Shown here: positions 16,733-23,283 of the stretch, piece by piece | Position numbering within the stretch: the stretch's first letter is position 1 | Layout of the letters: each line of letters opens with the position of its first letter | NCBI GenBank assembly: GCA_025981625.1 | Contig: JAICXF010000006.1 | Coordinates: forward strand, 1-52,182 | Source: Sphingomonas sp. | GTDB taxonomy: Bacteria; Pseudomonadota; Alphaproteobacteria; Sphingomonadales; Sphingomonadaceae | DNA: 52,182 nucleotides | Direction of reading: 5' to 3' | Notes under the pieces: model-generated | What the model saw: the letters and a program-made list of their open reading frames with translations, nothing else | Databases searched by the model: none | What the model was told of the DNA's origin: nothing | Translations under genes and position numbers: made by a program

Positions 16733-17014
16733 ATGATCCTTGATAATCCTGCAACCGTTTGGGTGCTGATCCCGCTCGCGGCCATCAGCCTCGCGCCGTT
16801 CAAGATGTGGCTTCGGGTCAAGGAGCGGCAGATTTCGTCGCAAACCGATCTCGCGGCCGAGAAGAGCGCTCAATATGCGCAGCACATGGACAAGGTTGAG
16901 TCGCGGCTGCGTGTGCTCGAACAGATCGTCACCGATCGCGGTGCCGAAACCGCCTCGCAAATCGAAGCGCTCCGCGACCGAGACCGCATCGAGAGCAAGG
17001 ACAAAATGCAATGA
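16733..17014 (+). CDS. PspB-like small membrane/coiled-coil protein 3
   Basis: A 93-residue protein with one predicted transmembrane helix (residues 7-26, ATVWVLIPLAAISLAPFKMW), a basic stop-transfer flank (RVKERQ) and a coiled coil. The coil carries RLRVLEQIVTD at 58-68, then AETASQIEALRDRD. It is most similar to the preceding gene, consistent with tandem duplication. GAGGGG precedes the ATG. Its stop overlaps the next gene by 4 bases (ATGA). Confidence 0.8.
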   Translation: MILDNPATVWVLIPLAAISLAPFKMWLRVKERQISSQTDLAAEKSAQYAQHMDKVESRLRVLEQIVTDRGAETASQIEALRDRDRIESKDKMQ

Positions 17015-17247
17015 ACGGTGACGACCTGATGATCGTGATCATCGTCGCGATCGTCATGATCGCGTCGATTTTCAAGGCACGTGCGCGTTTCCAGCCCCAC
17101 TCGGCCGATAACGGCGCCCGGCTTGAGAATGACCGGCTTCGCCACGAGGTCCAGGAACTCAAGGAACGGCTCAAGGTACTCGAGCGGATCACCGTCGAAA
17201 AAGAGAACAGCCTGGCCAAGGAAATCGAGTCGCTCCGCGACCATTAG
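17011..17247 (+). CDS. PspB-like small membrane/coiled-coil protein 4
   Basis: A 78-residue protein with one short transmembrane helix (residues 5-21, DLMIVIIVAIVMIASIF), a basic flank (KARARF) and a coiled coil ending in RLKVLERITVEKENSLAKEI. The last part is strikingly like the PspC end (TTENRSLAREI). It is translationally coupled to gene 3. It lies 19 bases ahead of sufE, so the psp transcript may run on into sufE. Confidence 0.78.
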   Translation: MNGDDLMIVIIVAIVMIASIFKARARFQPHSADNGARLENDRLRHEVQELKERLKVLERITVEKENSLAKEIESLRDH

Positions 17248-17266
17248 AGGTGCTAGGGCGCGCCGA

Positions 17267-17686
17267 ATGGCCGGCCTCCCTGCCCTCCCCGAGATCCTCG
17301 AAGAATATCAACTGGTCGATGCCGAAGACCGGTATCGCCTGCTGATCGATCTCGGGCGGCAGCTCGAGCCCATGCCCGATGCGCTGAAGACCGACGCAAC
17401 CAAGGTGCGCGGCTGCTCGGCGTCCGTGTGGGTTTATCCCACCGTCAGCGACAGCCGGCTTCACTTCCTTGCCGACAGCGATTCCGCGATCACCAAAGGG
17501 ATCGTCGCGCTGGTCCTCAGCGCCGTTCAGGACAAAGCCGCGGCGGAAGTGGCCGGAATGGACGTGACGGAGGCCCTGGCGCCGTTCGAGCTGTCGAAGC
17601 ATCTCAGCGCGAACCGCACGCAAGGCGTTCCGAACATGATCGCGCTCGTGAAACAAACCGCCGAACGCTACGCCGCGGCGGTTTAG
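17267..17686 (+). CDS. sufE: Cysteine desulfuration protein SufE
   Basis: SufE accepts persulfide sulfur from the desulfurase SufS and passes it to the SufBCD scaffold for Fe-S cluster assembly. The 139-residue product carries the active cysteine C50 in KVRGCSASVWV, matching the E. coli GCQSQVW site. The early segment EILEEYQLVDAEDRYRLLID and the C-terminal HLSANRTQGVPNMIALVK are also typical. No other suf gene is nearby. It follows the last psp gene by 19 bases without a visible terminator. The ATG at 17267 has only a weak ribosome binding site. Confidence 0.95.
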   Translation: MAGLPALPEILEEYQLVDAEDRYRLLIDLGRQLEPMPDALKTDATKVRGCSASVWVYPTVSDSRLHFLADSDSAITKGIVALVLSAVQDKAAAEVAGMDVTEALAPFELSKHLSANRTQGVPNMIALVKQTAERYAAAV

Positions 17687-17746
17687 CGAGCTCGGGCTTT
17701 TCGGCTTCAATGGAAATACGATCGGGCGAACTCAGGCGTTCACGTC

Positions 17747-18598
17747 ATGCGTAAGTCCTTGGAAACGGAGCTCGCGGCAGCGAGAACCGTGGCTGCAAGG
17801 GTGGGTCTGGGCGAGACTCAACCCCAAATCCTGAAATTGGCTCACCACACGACGGTGCGTTTGAGTCCAGCGGCGGTCGTCGCCCGGATTCAGTCGGCCG
17901 GCAATTTCGATAGCGATCAGTCCAGTCCAGCACGTGAATTGACGGTTGCGAGCTATCTTGCTTCCCGAGGAGCGCCGACGGTGCGCCCTGCTTCAAACGT
18001 CGACGCTGGTCCCCACCTGGAGAACGGCTGCACGATCACCTTGTGGGACTTCGTGGTCGGCCGATCAGCGAGCACGGATGCCGACGCCTTGATCGGCGCA
18101 CGGGCCCTGCATTTGGTCCATGAAGCCTTGAACGGCATCCCGTCGGAACTGCCTTCGTTCACCGTTGCATTCGATTCGTGTGAACGCATTCTGTTCAGCC
18201 GGACTGAAGCCCGAATGCTTAACTCGAGTGACCGCGCCTTCTTGCAAGCTCTCTACGCCGAACTCCGGCAAAAGCTGAGCCACCGCGAACTGGATTGCCG
18301 TCCGCTTCACGGAGATGCGCATCTCGGCAACGTGCTGATCACTGCGTCGGGCGCAATTTGGATGGACCTGGACGATGTTTGCAGCGGACCGCTTGAGTGG
18401 GACGTCGCGACCCTTCCGTCCGAGGCATGGTCCGAATTCGACGGGATTGATCGCGATCTTACACGCCTGCTCGCCGACCTTCGAAGTCTTTGCGTATCGG
18501 TGTGGTGCTGGGCCGACTTCGAGCGAAACGCGGAAGTCCGCGAAGCCGCAAACCACCACCTCGAAGAACTTAAGGGCCGGCTCGATCAAAGTAGGTAG
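17747..18598 (+). CDS. Aminoglycoside-phosphotransferase-like kinase family protein
   Basis: A 283-residue member of the APH/choline-kinase-like fold. The catalytic loop LHGDAHLGNVLI lies near residue 187 (Brenner-type HGDxHxxN). The metal-binding segment IWMDLDDVCSGPLEWDVA lies near residue 205. The N-terminal nucleotide-binding lobe is weakly conserved, with no clear Gly-rich loop. The substrate is unknown: the fold covers small-molecule kinases as well as antibiotic kinases, and nothing here points to resistance. It stands alone between sufE and the convergent J-domain gene. Confidence 0.82.
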   Translation: MRKSLETELAAARTVAARVGLGETQPQILKLAHHTTVRLSPAAVVARIQSAGNFDSDQSSPARELTVASYLASRGAPTVRPASNVDAGPHLENGCTITLWDFVVGRSASTDADALIGARALHLVHEALNGIPSELPSFTVAFDSCERILFSRTEARMLNSSDRAFLQALYAELRQKLSHRELDCRPLHGDAHLGNVLITASGAIWMDLDDVCSGPLEWDVATLPSEAWSEFDGIDRDLTRLLADLRSLCVSVWCWADFERNAEVREAANHHLEELKGRLDQSR

Positions 18599-18604
18599 GC
18601 AGGT

Positions 18605-19144
18605 CTACGCAGCCCCGCCGGAGTTTCTTTCCTCCGCCTTCCGAAGCACGTCGTAAGCGGCCTGAACCTGTTTGAAGCGCTTCGCGGCTTCTTCATTGCC
18701 CGGATTGGCGTCCGGATGCGTTTCCTTCACCAACCGACGGTGAGCGGCCTTGATCGCCACGAAATCGGCATCGCTGTCGAGTTCCAGCGCATCGAGCGCG
18801 CGCATTTCGTCGCGGCTGCGGGTTCCGTCGCCCGGGCCCGCCCATTTCCACTGCGCCGACGTACGGAAACCCTTCGCGCCCTGCTCCTCATCGGCAGCAC
18901 GGCGGGCGGCTTCCTCCGGCGAAAGGCCGGCAAAATAGTTCCAGTTCTTGTTGTATTCGGCGGCATGACTTTCACAGAAGTACCAACGCTCCGGGCTGTT
19001 CGGCGCTTTGGGCGCGGGCTTGTCGCCCATCTCCCGGCAGCCGTCGCGGTCGCACAGGCGTACCCTGGCGGCAGAGCGCCCCTTGTCGCCATACGAGCGC
19101 CAGCGCGGGAATCCCCAGTCGTCCGATCTCTTCTGCTTAGGCAT
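18605..19144 (-). CDS. J-domain (DnaJ-like) protein with an N-terminal Cys motif
   Basis: A 179-residue protein whose C-terminal 60 residues form a J domain. Helix II is AIKAAHRRLVKETHPDANPG with the essential HPD tripeptide intact, followed by AAKRFKQVQAAYDVLRKAE. J domains stimulate the ATPase of DnaK-type Hsp70. The N-terminal part has two Cys in RLCDRDGCREMGD and a third in WYFCESHAAEYN with a nearby His, possibly a small zinc site. No dnaK or full DnaJ domains are nearby, so this is a specialised co-chaperone of unknown client. Confidence 0.88.
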   Translation of the reverse strand: MPKQKRSDDWGFPRWRSYGDKGRSAARVRLCDRDGCREMGDKPAPKAPNSPERWYFCESHAAEYNKNWNYFAGLSPEEAARRAADEEQGAKGFRTSAQWKWAGPGDGTRSRDEMRALDALELDSDADFVAIKAAHRRLVKETHPDANPGNEEAAKRFKQVQAAYDVLRKAEERNSGGAA

Positions 19145-19162
19145 TAATATCCTTCTAGAACC

Positions 19163-19283
19163 TCATTGCGAGGAGCAGCGCCTGGAGGCAAGCCGGGGGC
19201 TTGCCGAAGCCGCTGCTCGACGAAGCAATCCAGCAAACGTCTTCTGGATTGCTTCCCCCGGCCCAAGGCCGGGGTCGCAATGA
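19163..19283. repeat. 121-base palindromic dispersed repeat next to rnpB
   Basis: The ends are a perfect 9-base inverted repeat: TCATTGCGA at 19163-19171 and TCGCAATGA at 19275-19283. Inside lies a perfect 12-base stem, GAAGCAATCCAG at 19222-19233 with CTGGATTGCTTC at 19244-19255. GC-rich arms (AGCCGGGGGCTTG, CCCAAGGCCGGGG) flank it. It is a different family from the mtaB element but has the same architecture. It fills the gap between the J-domain gene and the 3' end of rnpB. Confidence 0.8.
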
Positions 19284-19291
19284 CGAAACTG

Positions 19292-19690
19292 ATGCCAGAG
19301 GGCCTGTAAGCCGGGTTCTGTCCATCGCGGCGTCGCCACCGTGACTGTGCGGCCATTCCTCTAGGGGACGAGTTGCCCCGCCCCTCCAGCAACCAACCCG
19401 GGCGACGAGCCGGAACCAGGCCCATATGCCGCCCCTATTCGGTCTTGCACCCGGTGGGGTTTACCGTGCCGGCCCTGTTGCCAGGACCGCGGTGCGCTCT
19501 TGCCGCACCCCTTTCGACCTTACCGTGCCGAAGCACGGCGGTGTCCTTTCTGTGGCACTGTCCCTGACCCGCTTTCGCCCGAGGGCTTCAGCGGACCGCC
19601 GGGCGTTACCCGGCACCGTAGTTCCATGGAGCCCGGACTTTCCTCGCCCCCCGCTTTCGCGGGAGCCGCGGCCGCCCGGCCCTCTGGCGT
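19292..19690 (-). ncRNA. rnpB: RNase P RNA (bacterial class A)
   Basis: This is the catalytic RNA that trims tRNA 5' leaders. On the minus strand the 5' end reads GCCAGAGGGCCGGGCGGCC, and the universal core GAGGAAAGTCCGGGCTCC follows about 45 bases in. The 3' end holds AGAACCCGGCTTACAGG and then GGCCCTCTGGC, which pairs with the 5' end to form helix P1. The length of about 400 bases fits class A. Open frames across this region in either direction are incidental. The promoter should lie in or near the 3' end of the upstream amidase gene. Confidence 0.96.
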
Positions 19691-19702
19691 CCCAAATATG
19701 GG

Positions 19703-20389
19703 TTATTGAGGCCGCGGAAGCAACAAGGCGAGCAGTTTGGCCCGGCATTCACCGTCGATGATCCCGTCGATGAGGTCGGGCCGGAACCGGCGCTGGAAAG
19801 CGATCACGGCCTTCTGGGCATCGGTGACATCATACCCGAACCGCTCCAGAGCTAGCAGGAACCCGGCATCGGTCCAGTAAGGATCGACGAGGTCGCGGGT
19901 CGGGCTCGGCAGGGCGAGGCGGCGCTTCGCGAGCGCATGCCACGGGAACAGCTCGCCAGGGTCCTCCTTGCGGCCCGGTGCGACATCGGAATGGCCGACG
20001 ACATTGCCTCGCCCGATCCCGTGCCGTTCCTTGATGTCGGCGACAAGCGGGATGAGCGAAGCGATCTGCTCGTCCGGAAAGGGGCGGTAGCCGAACTCGT
20101 GCCCGGGGTTGGCGATCTCGATCCCGACACTTGCGGAATTGACGTCGCTGATCCCCCGCCACCGCGACTTGCCGGCGTGCCACGCGCGTTTGGCCTCGTC
20201 GACCAAACGATAGACGCTCCCGTCCTCGTCGACGAAATAATGGCACGAAACCTTCGCTTCGGGAGAGGTCAGCCGGTCGAGCGCTCCCTCAGCGTCCGGC
20301 ATCCCAGTGTAATGAAGCACGATCATCGACACGGGCAGCTGCCGCTCGTCGAAGTTTGGCGAAGCGCGCTCGATGAAGTCCAGATCCAC
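19703..20389 (-). CDS. N-acetylmuramoyl-L-alanine amidase (AmpD/AmiD family)
   Basis: The enzyme cuts the bond between MurNAc and L-Ala in peptidoglycan or its fragments. With the GTG at 20389 the product is 228 residues. Zinc ligands are visible in the first strand (MIVLHYTGM), in VVGHSDVAPGRKEDPG (His and Asp), and the catalytic Glu is in VGIEIANPG. The last 75 residues resemble a small peptidoglycan-binding helical domain (DAGFLLALERFGYDV, then AVIAFQRRFRPD). No signal peptide is evident. The start is uncertain: a TTG at 20410 is in frame and neither has a clear ribosome binding site. It sits directly downstream of cheR on the same strand. Confidence 0.88.
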   Translation of the reverse strand: MDLDFIERASPNFDERQLPVSMIVLHYTGMPDAEGALDRLTSPEAKVSCHYFVDEDGSVYRLVDEAKRAWHAGKSRWRGISDVNSASVGIEIANPGHEFGYRPFPDEQIASLIPLVADIKERHGIGRGNVVGHSDVAPGRKEDPGELFPWHALAKRRLALPSPTRDLVDPYWTDAGFLLALERFGYDVTDAQKAVIAFQRRFRPDLIDGIIDGECRAKLLALLLPRPQ

Positions 20390-20421
20390 GAGGGCAATGG
20401 CGCACAGCAACAGCTATGCGG

Positions 20422-21294
20422 TCAACCCCCTGATGCGGCGCGCCTGTCGCCGAGGCGCTTTTCGATCGGCGCTGTGTTGTCCTTAAGACGGTAAAGGCCG
20501 CGAGCGTTCACATCGGCACCCAGCTTGTTGGTTTGCCCGATTACCGTCTCCCCCGCCCCGAGCATCAGCCAGCCGTCCGCCGCCATCGCGCCGGCAATTC
20601 GTTCGAAGGCGAGCGTCTTTTTCTCCGGACTGAGATACAGGAGGACATTGCGGCACAGGACGATGTCGAAATCGCCCGGATGCGGCGCAGGCTCCAGCAG
20701 ATTGTGGACCTGGAATCGCAACGGCTTGCGGAGCGGCTCGACCGCCCGCCACCCGTCGGCACATTCCTCGAACCATTTGATCATCTGGTTGATACCGAGC
20801 CCGCGCTGCACCTCGAACTGGCTGTAGGCACCGTTCCGCGCGCGATCGATGCAGCCCGTGGACACATCGGTGCCGAGAATATCGATCGTCCAGCCCTGCC
20901 ACTTGTCACGCTCCTCGGCGAACAGCATCGAGAGCGAATAGACCTCCTGGCCTGTCGAGCAGCCGGCCGACCAGATGCGAAGCCGCTTGGTTTTAGCTCG
21001 CCGCTGGGCGAGCTCCGGAAGCGTGATGCGCTGGAGCGTGTCGAACGGCGCCCGATCGCGGAAGAAGTAGGTTTCGTTGTTGAGCAACGCCTCGACGACC
21101 ATCTGGGACAAGTTCGGCTCCTTACCCATGACAAGGATCGTGATCAGCTCGTCGAGCGTGGCGATGCCGCGCTCGCGGAGCAGCGCGGAGAGCGCCGTCT
21201 CGAGCCGCCAGCGACGACTCATCGTGAGTTGCTGCCCGGTGCGCCCCTCGAGGAGGCCAGCGAGGATCCGGCTCGAGCTGTCGCTGATCTGCAC
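20422..21294 (-). CDS. cheR: Chemotaxis receptor methyltransferase CheR
   Basis: CheR methylates glutamates of chemoreceptors with SAM. The 290-residue protein has an N-terminal helical domain with NNETYFFRDRAPFD near residue 72. The SAM-binding segment RLRIWSAGCSTGQEVYSLSM is near residue 104. A catalytic-domain segment FDIVLCRNVLLYLS lies near residue 210. It is the last che gene of the minus-strand cluster, and its start meets the cheB stop. No receptor gene is in the window, so its substrate is encoded elsewhere. Confidence 0.95.
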   Translation of the reverse strand: MQISDSSSRILAGLLEGRTGQQLTMSRRWRLETALSALLRERGIATLDELITILVMGKEPNLSQMVVEALLNNETYFFRDRAPFDTLQRITLPELAQRRAKTKRLRIWSAGCSTGQEVYSLSMLFAEERDKWQGWTIDILGTDVSTGCIDRARNGAYSQFEVQRGLGINQMIKWFEECADGWRAVEPLRKPLRFQVHNLLEPAPHPGDFDIVLCRNVLLYLSPEKKTLAFERIAGAMAADGWLMLGAGETVIGQTNKLGADVNARGLYRLKDNTAPIEKRLGDRRAASGG

Positions 21295-22406
21295 TAGCGC
21301 AGCTCCTCGGTCCGGGACGCGATCCGCCGGGCAATCTTGTCCGGCGGAAGGACTGCCGACGCCAGGCCGGCTTCAAGAACTGCCCTTGGCATGCCCCAAA
21401 CGGCGCAGCTCGCCTCATCCTGAGCGAGGATCGAGCCGCCGCACGCAACCAGCCGAGCAGCTCCTTCGACACCGTCGCGTCCCATGCCGGTCAGGACTAC
21501 CCCCAGGCCGGCCGGTCCGTAGATGGCCCCCACCGACGCGAGCATCGGGTCGACCGACGGCATGCAGCCGCTGCTGCTGCGCCCGTGCGTAAGCCGCACG
21601 ACCGCTCCACGGGAGCCGGGATCGAGCGTCAGATGAGCATCGCCCGGCGCGACGAGAATGCTGTCGGGAAGCAATTCCATCCCGTCCTCCGCGACCACTG
21701 CATCGCGGCAAGCCACGGCACCGAGCTGGCGCGCGAAAACGCTCATGAACGGAATGGGCAGGTGCTGCGTCACGAGGATCGGCACCCCGATCCTCGCCGG
21801 AAGCGTATGGAAGAGTACGCCAAGCGCATGGATTCCGCCCGTCGACGCGCCGATCGCAAGCACGTCTATCGGATCGGAGGGCATCACACGCAGGAGCGGA
21901 TGCGCGCCGGTCTCCTGCGGTCCCACCGTCTGCGGAACGAGAGCAGGGGCGCGGCCAAGAGCCTTCAGTTTACTGAGCAGGATCTCCGAGAACTTGCCGT
22001 TGAAGCGCCCGGTGCCGGGCTTCGGCATCGTATCGGCGGCGCCGAGAGCGAGCGCGGCGACCGTCTGCTCGGCCCCATCCTCTGCCAATGACGATACGAT
22101 CATCACCTTGGCGCCCGCTGCTGCAGCGACGATCCGGGGAATTGAGCGGAGCCCACCCGCGCCTGGCATCTCAAGATCCAGGATCACGATATCGACGCGG
22201 CATTCGCCAAGCGCCTCGATCGCATGCTCGGCAGTGCCGGCGACCGCGCTGATCTCGAACACCGGATCGCTTTCGATCATGCGCGAGAGCACCGCGCGGG
22301 CAACCGTCGAATCATCGACGATCATCAGCCGGATCGGCCGCTGAACTGCGGAGTTAGAGTGGCGGTCCGAAAAGCGGTCCCGCGATCTGGCGAGCGCCCG
22401 CTCCAT
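21294..22406 (-). CDS. cheB: Chemotaxis response regulator / methylesterase CheB
   Basis: CheB removes methyl groups from chemoreceptors when phosphorylated by CheA. The 370-residue protein has a receiver domain at 25-140 with phospho-acceptor D77 (VDIVILDLEMPG) and acidic pocket MIVDDS. A C-terminal methylesterase domain has catalytic triad S188 (GASTGG), H215 (VTQHLP) and D311 (GMGRDGV). It is co-directional with cheY 11 bases upstream and abuts cheR downstream. The extra 20 N-terminal residues before the receiver suggest the true start might be slightly later. Confidence 0.95.
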   Translation of the reverse strand: MERALARSRDRFSDRHSNSAVQRPIRLMIVDDSTVARAVLSRMIESDPVFEISAVAGTAEHAIEALGECRVDIVILDLEMPGAGGLRSIPRIVAAAAGAKVMIVSSLAEDGAEQTVAALALGAADTMPKPGTGRFNGKFSEILLSKLKALGRAPALVPQTVGPQETGAHPLLRVMPSDPIDVLAIGASTGGIHALGVLFHTLPARIGVPILVTQHLPIPFMSVFARQLGAVACRDAVVAEDGMELLPDSILVAPGDAHLTLDPGSRGAVVRLTHGRSSSGCMPSVDPMLASVGAIYGPAGLGVVLTGMGRDGVEGAARLVACGGSILAQDEASCAVWGMPRAVLEAGLASAVLPPDKIARRIASRTEELR

Positions 22407-22417
22407 GGCGCAACTGC

Positions 22418-22783
22418 TCAGGCGACGCCGACGAGTTGAAGCTTGATGTGGAGCGTCTCGCGGTCGAACGGCTTCATCACATATTCGTCTGCGCCAGCCT
22501 CGAGCGCAGCACGAATGTGCGCCATGTCATTCTCGGTGGTGCAGAAAACGACTTTCGGCTGATCACCATGGCCCCGCTGCCGGAGCAGCCGGAGGAAATC
22601 CATGCCGCTCATGACCGGCATGTTCCAGTCGAGCAGGACGACGTCCGGCATCTTGCTTTCGCAGCGAGACAGCGCTTCCTGGCCGTCTCCCGCTTCGTCG
22701 ACCTCAAACTCGAGCGTTTCGAGGATGTGCCGAGCGACCTTGCGGATCACCTTCGAGTCATCGACGATCAAACAGCTCTTCAT
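22418..22783 (-). CDS. cheY: Single-domain response regulator CheY
   Basis: A 121-residue stand-alone receiver domain. The acidic pair is in LIVDDSKV, the phospho-acceptor is D52 (VVLLDWNMP), the switch Thr is in VFCTTEND, and the conserved Lys is in YVMKPFD. The combination CTTENDMAHIRAALEAGA is typical of alphaproteobacterial che-cluster CheYs. The ATG at 22783 follows GGGAAG and gives a standard CheY length; an upstream in-frame start would add 14 unmatched residues. It lies between cheW and cheB. Confidence 0.94.
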   Translation of the reverse strand: MKSCLIVDDSKVIRKVARHILETLEFEVDEAGDGQEALSRCESKMPDVVLLDWNMPVMSGMDFLRLLRQRGHGDQPKVVFCTTENDMAHIRAALEAGADEYVMKPFDRETLHIKLQLVGVA

Positions 22784-22842
22784 GCTTTTCGCTTCCCACT
22801 CCGAACGCTGACACGAGATAAACACTAAGGGTAACGAAGAGC

Positions 22843-23283
22843 TTAAGCCGCCTTCGCTTCGCCGCAGCCCGAGAGAAGCGCCGCGACATCGATCAGCAGC
22901 AACGGACCGGTTTCGGTTTCGACCATCCCCTGTGACACCCGCTCCCAGCCGGCTCCCATCGCCGCCCGGACGGGTACGGGGTCCGACAGGGCTTCGACGA
23001 CATCCTCGACGAGGTCGACGATCAGTGCATAATGATGGCCGTCAACTTCGACGACCGCCGCTTCCCGAATCCCTCCGGAACAATCGCTCTCCCCCAAGTC
23101 GAGCGACCGCAGGCAATCGATCACCGTCAACACCCGGCTGCGAAGAGCAGCGAGCCCTGCGACATGCGGAGCGGCGCGAGGCACCGAAATCAGCGCATCG
23201 AGCTCGACCACCGATTCAACGGCGGCCGCAGGGAGCGCGACGCGTTCACCGCCGATGGTGACGACCAGCAGAAGCTCGTTCAC
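22843..23283 (-). CDS. cheW: Chemotaxis coupling protein CheW
   Basis: CheW links chemoreceptors to the kinase CheA. The 146-residue protein is a single CheW domain: LLVVTIGGERVALPAAAVES at the start, PHVAGLAALRSRVLTVIDC near residue 38, and VDGHHYALIVDLVEDVVEA near residue 80. Its start overlaps the cheA stop by 4 bases, so the two are coupled. The sequence is divergent, as expected for an alphaproteobacterial accessory system. Confidence 0.9.
   Translation of the reverse strand: MNELLLVVTIGGERVALPAAAVESVVELDALISVPRAAPHVAGLAALRSRVLTVIDCLRSLDLGESDCSGGIREAAVVEVDGHHYALIVDLVEDVVEALSDPVPVRAAMGAGWERVSQGMVETETGPLLLIDVAALLSGCGEAKAA

Noticed and set aside
19426..19761. Open frames across the RNase P RNA region
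   Set aside because: The bases fold and align as rnpB with paired ends and the universal core; protein frames here are incidental.
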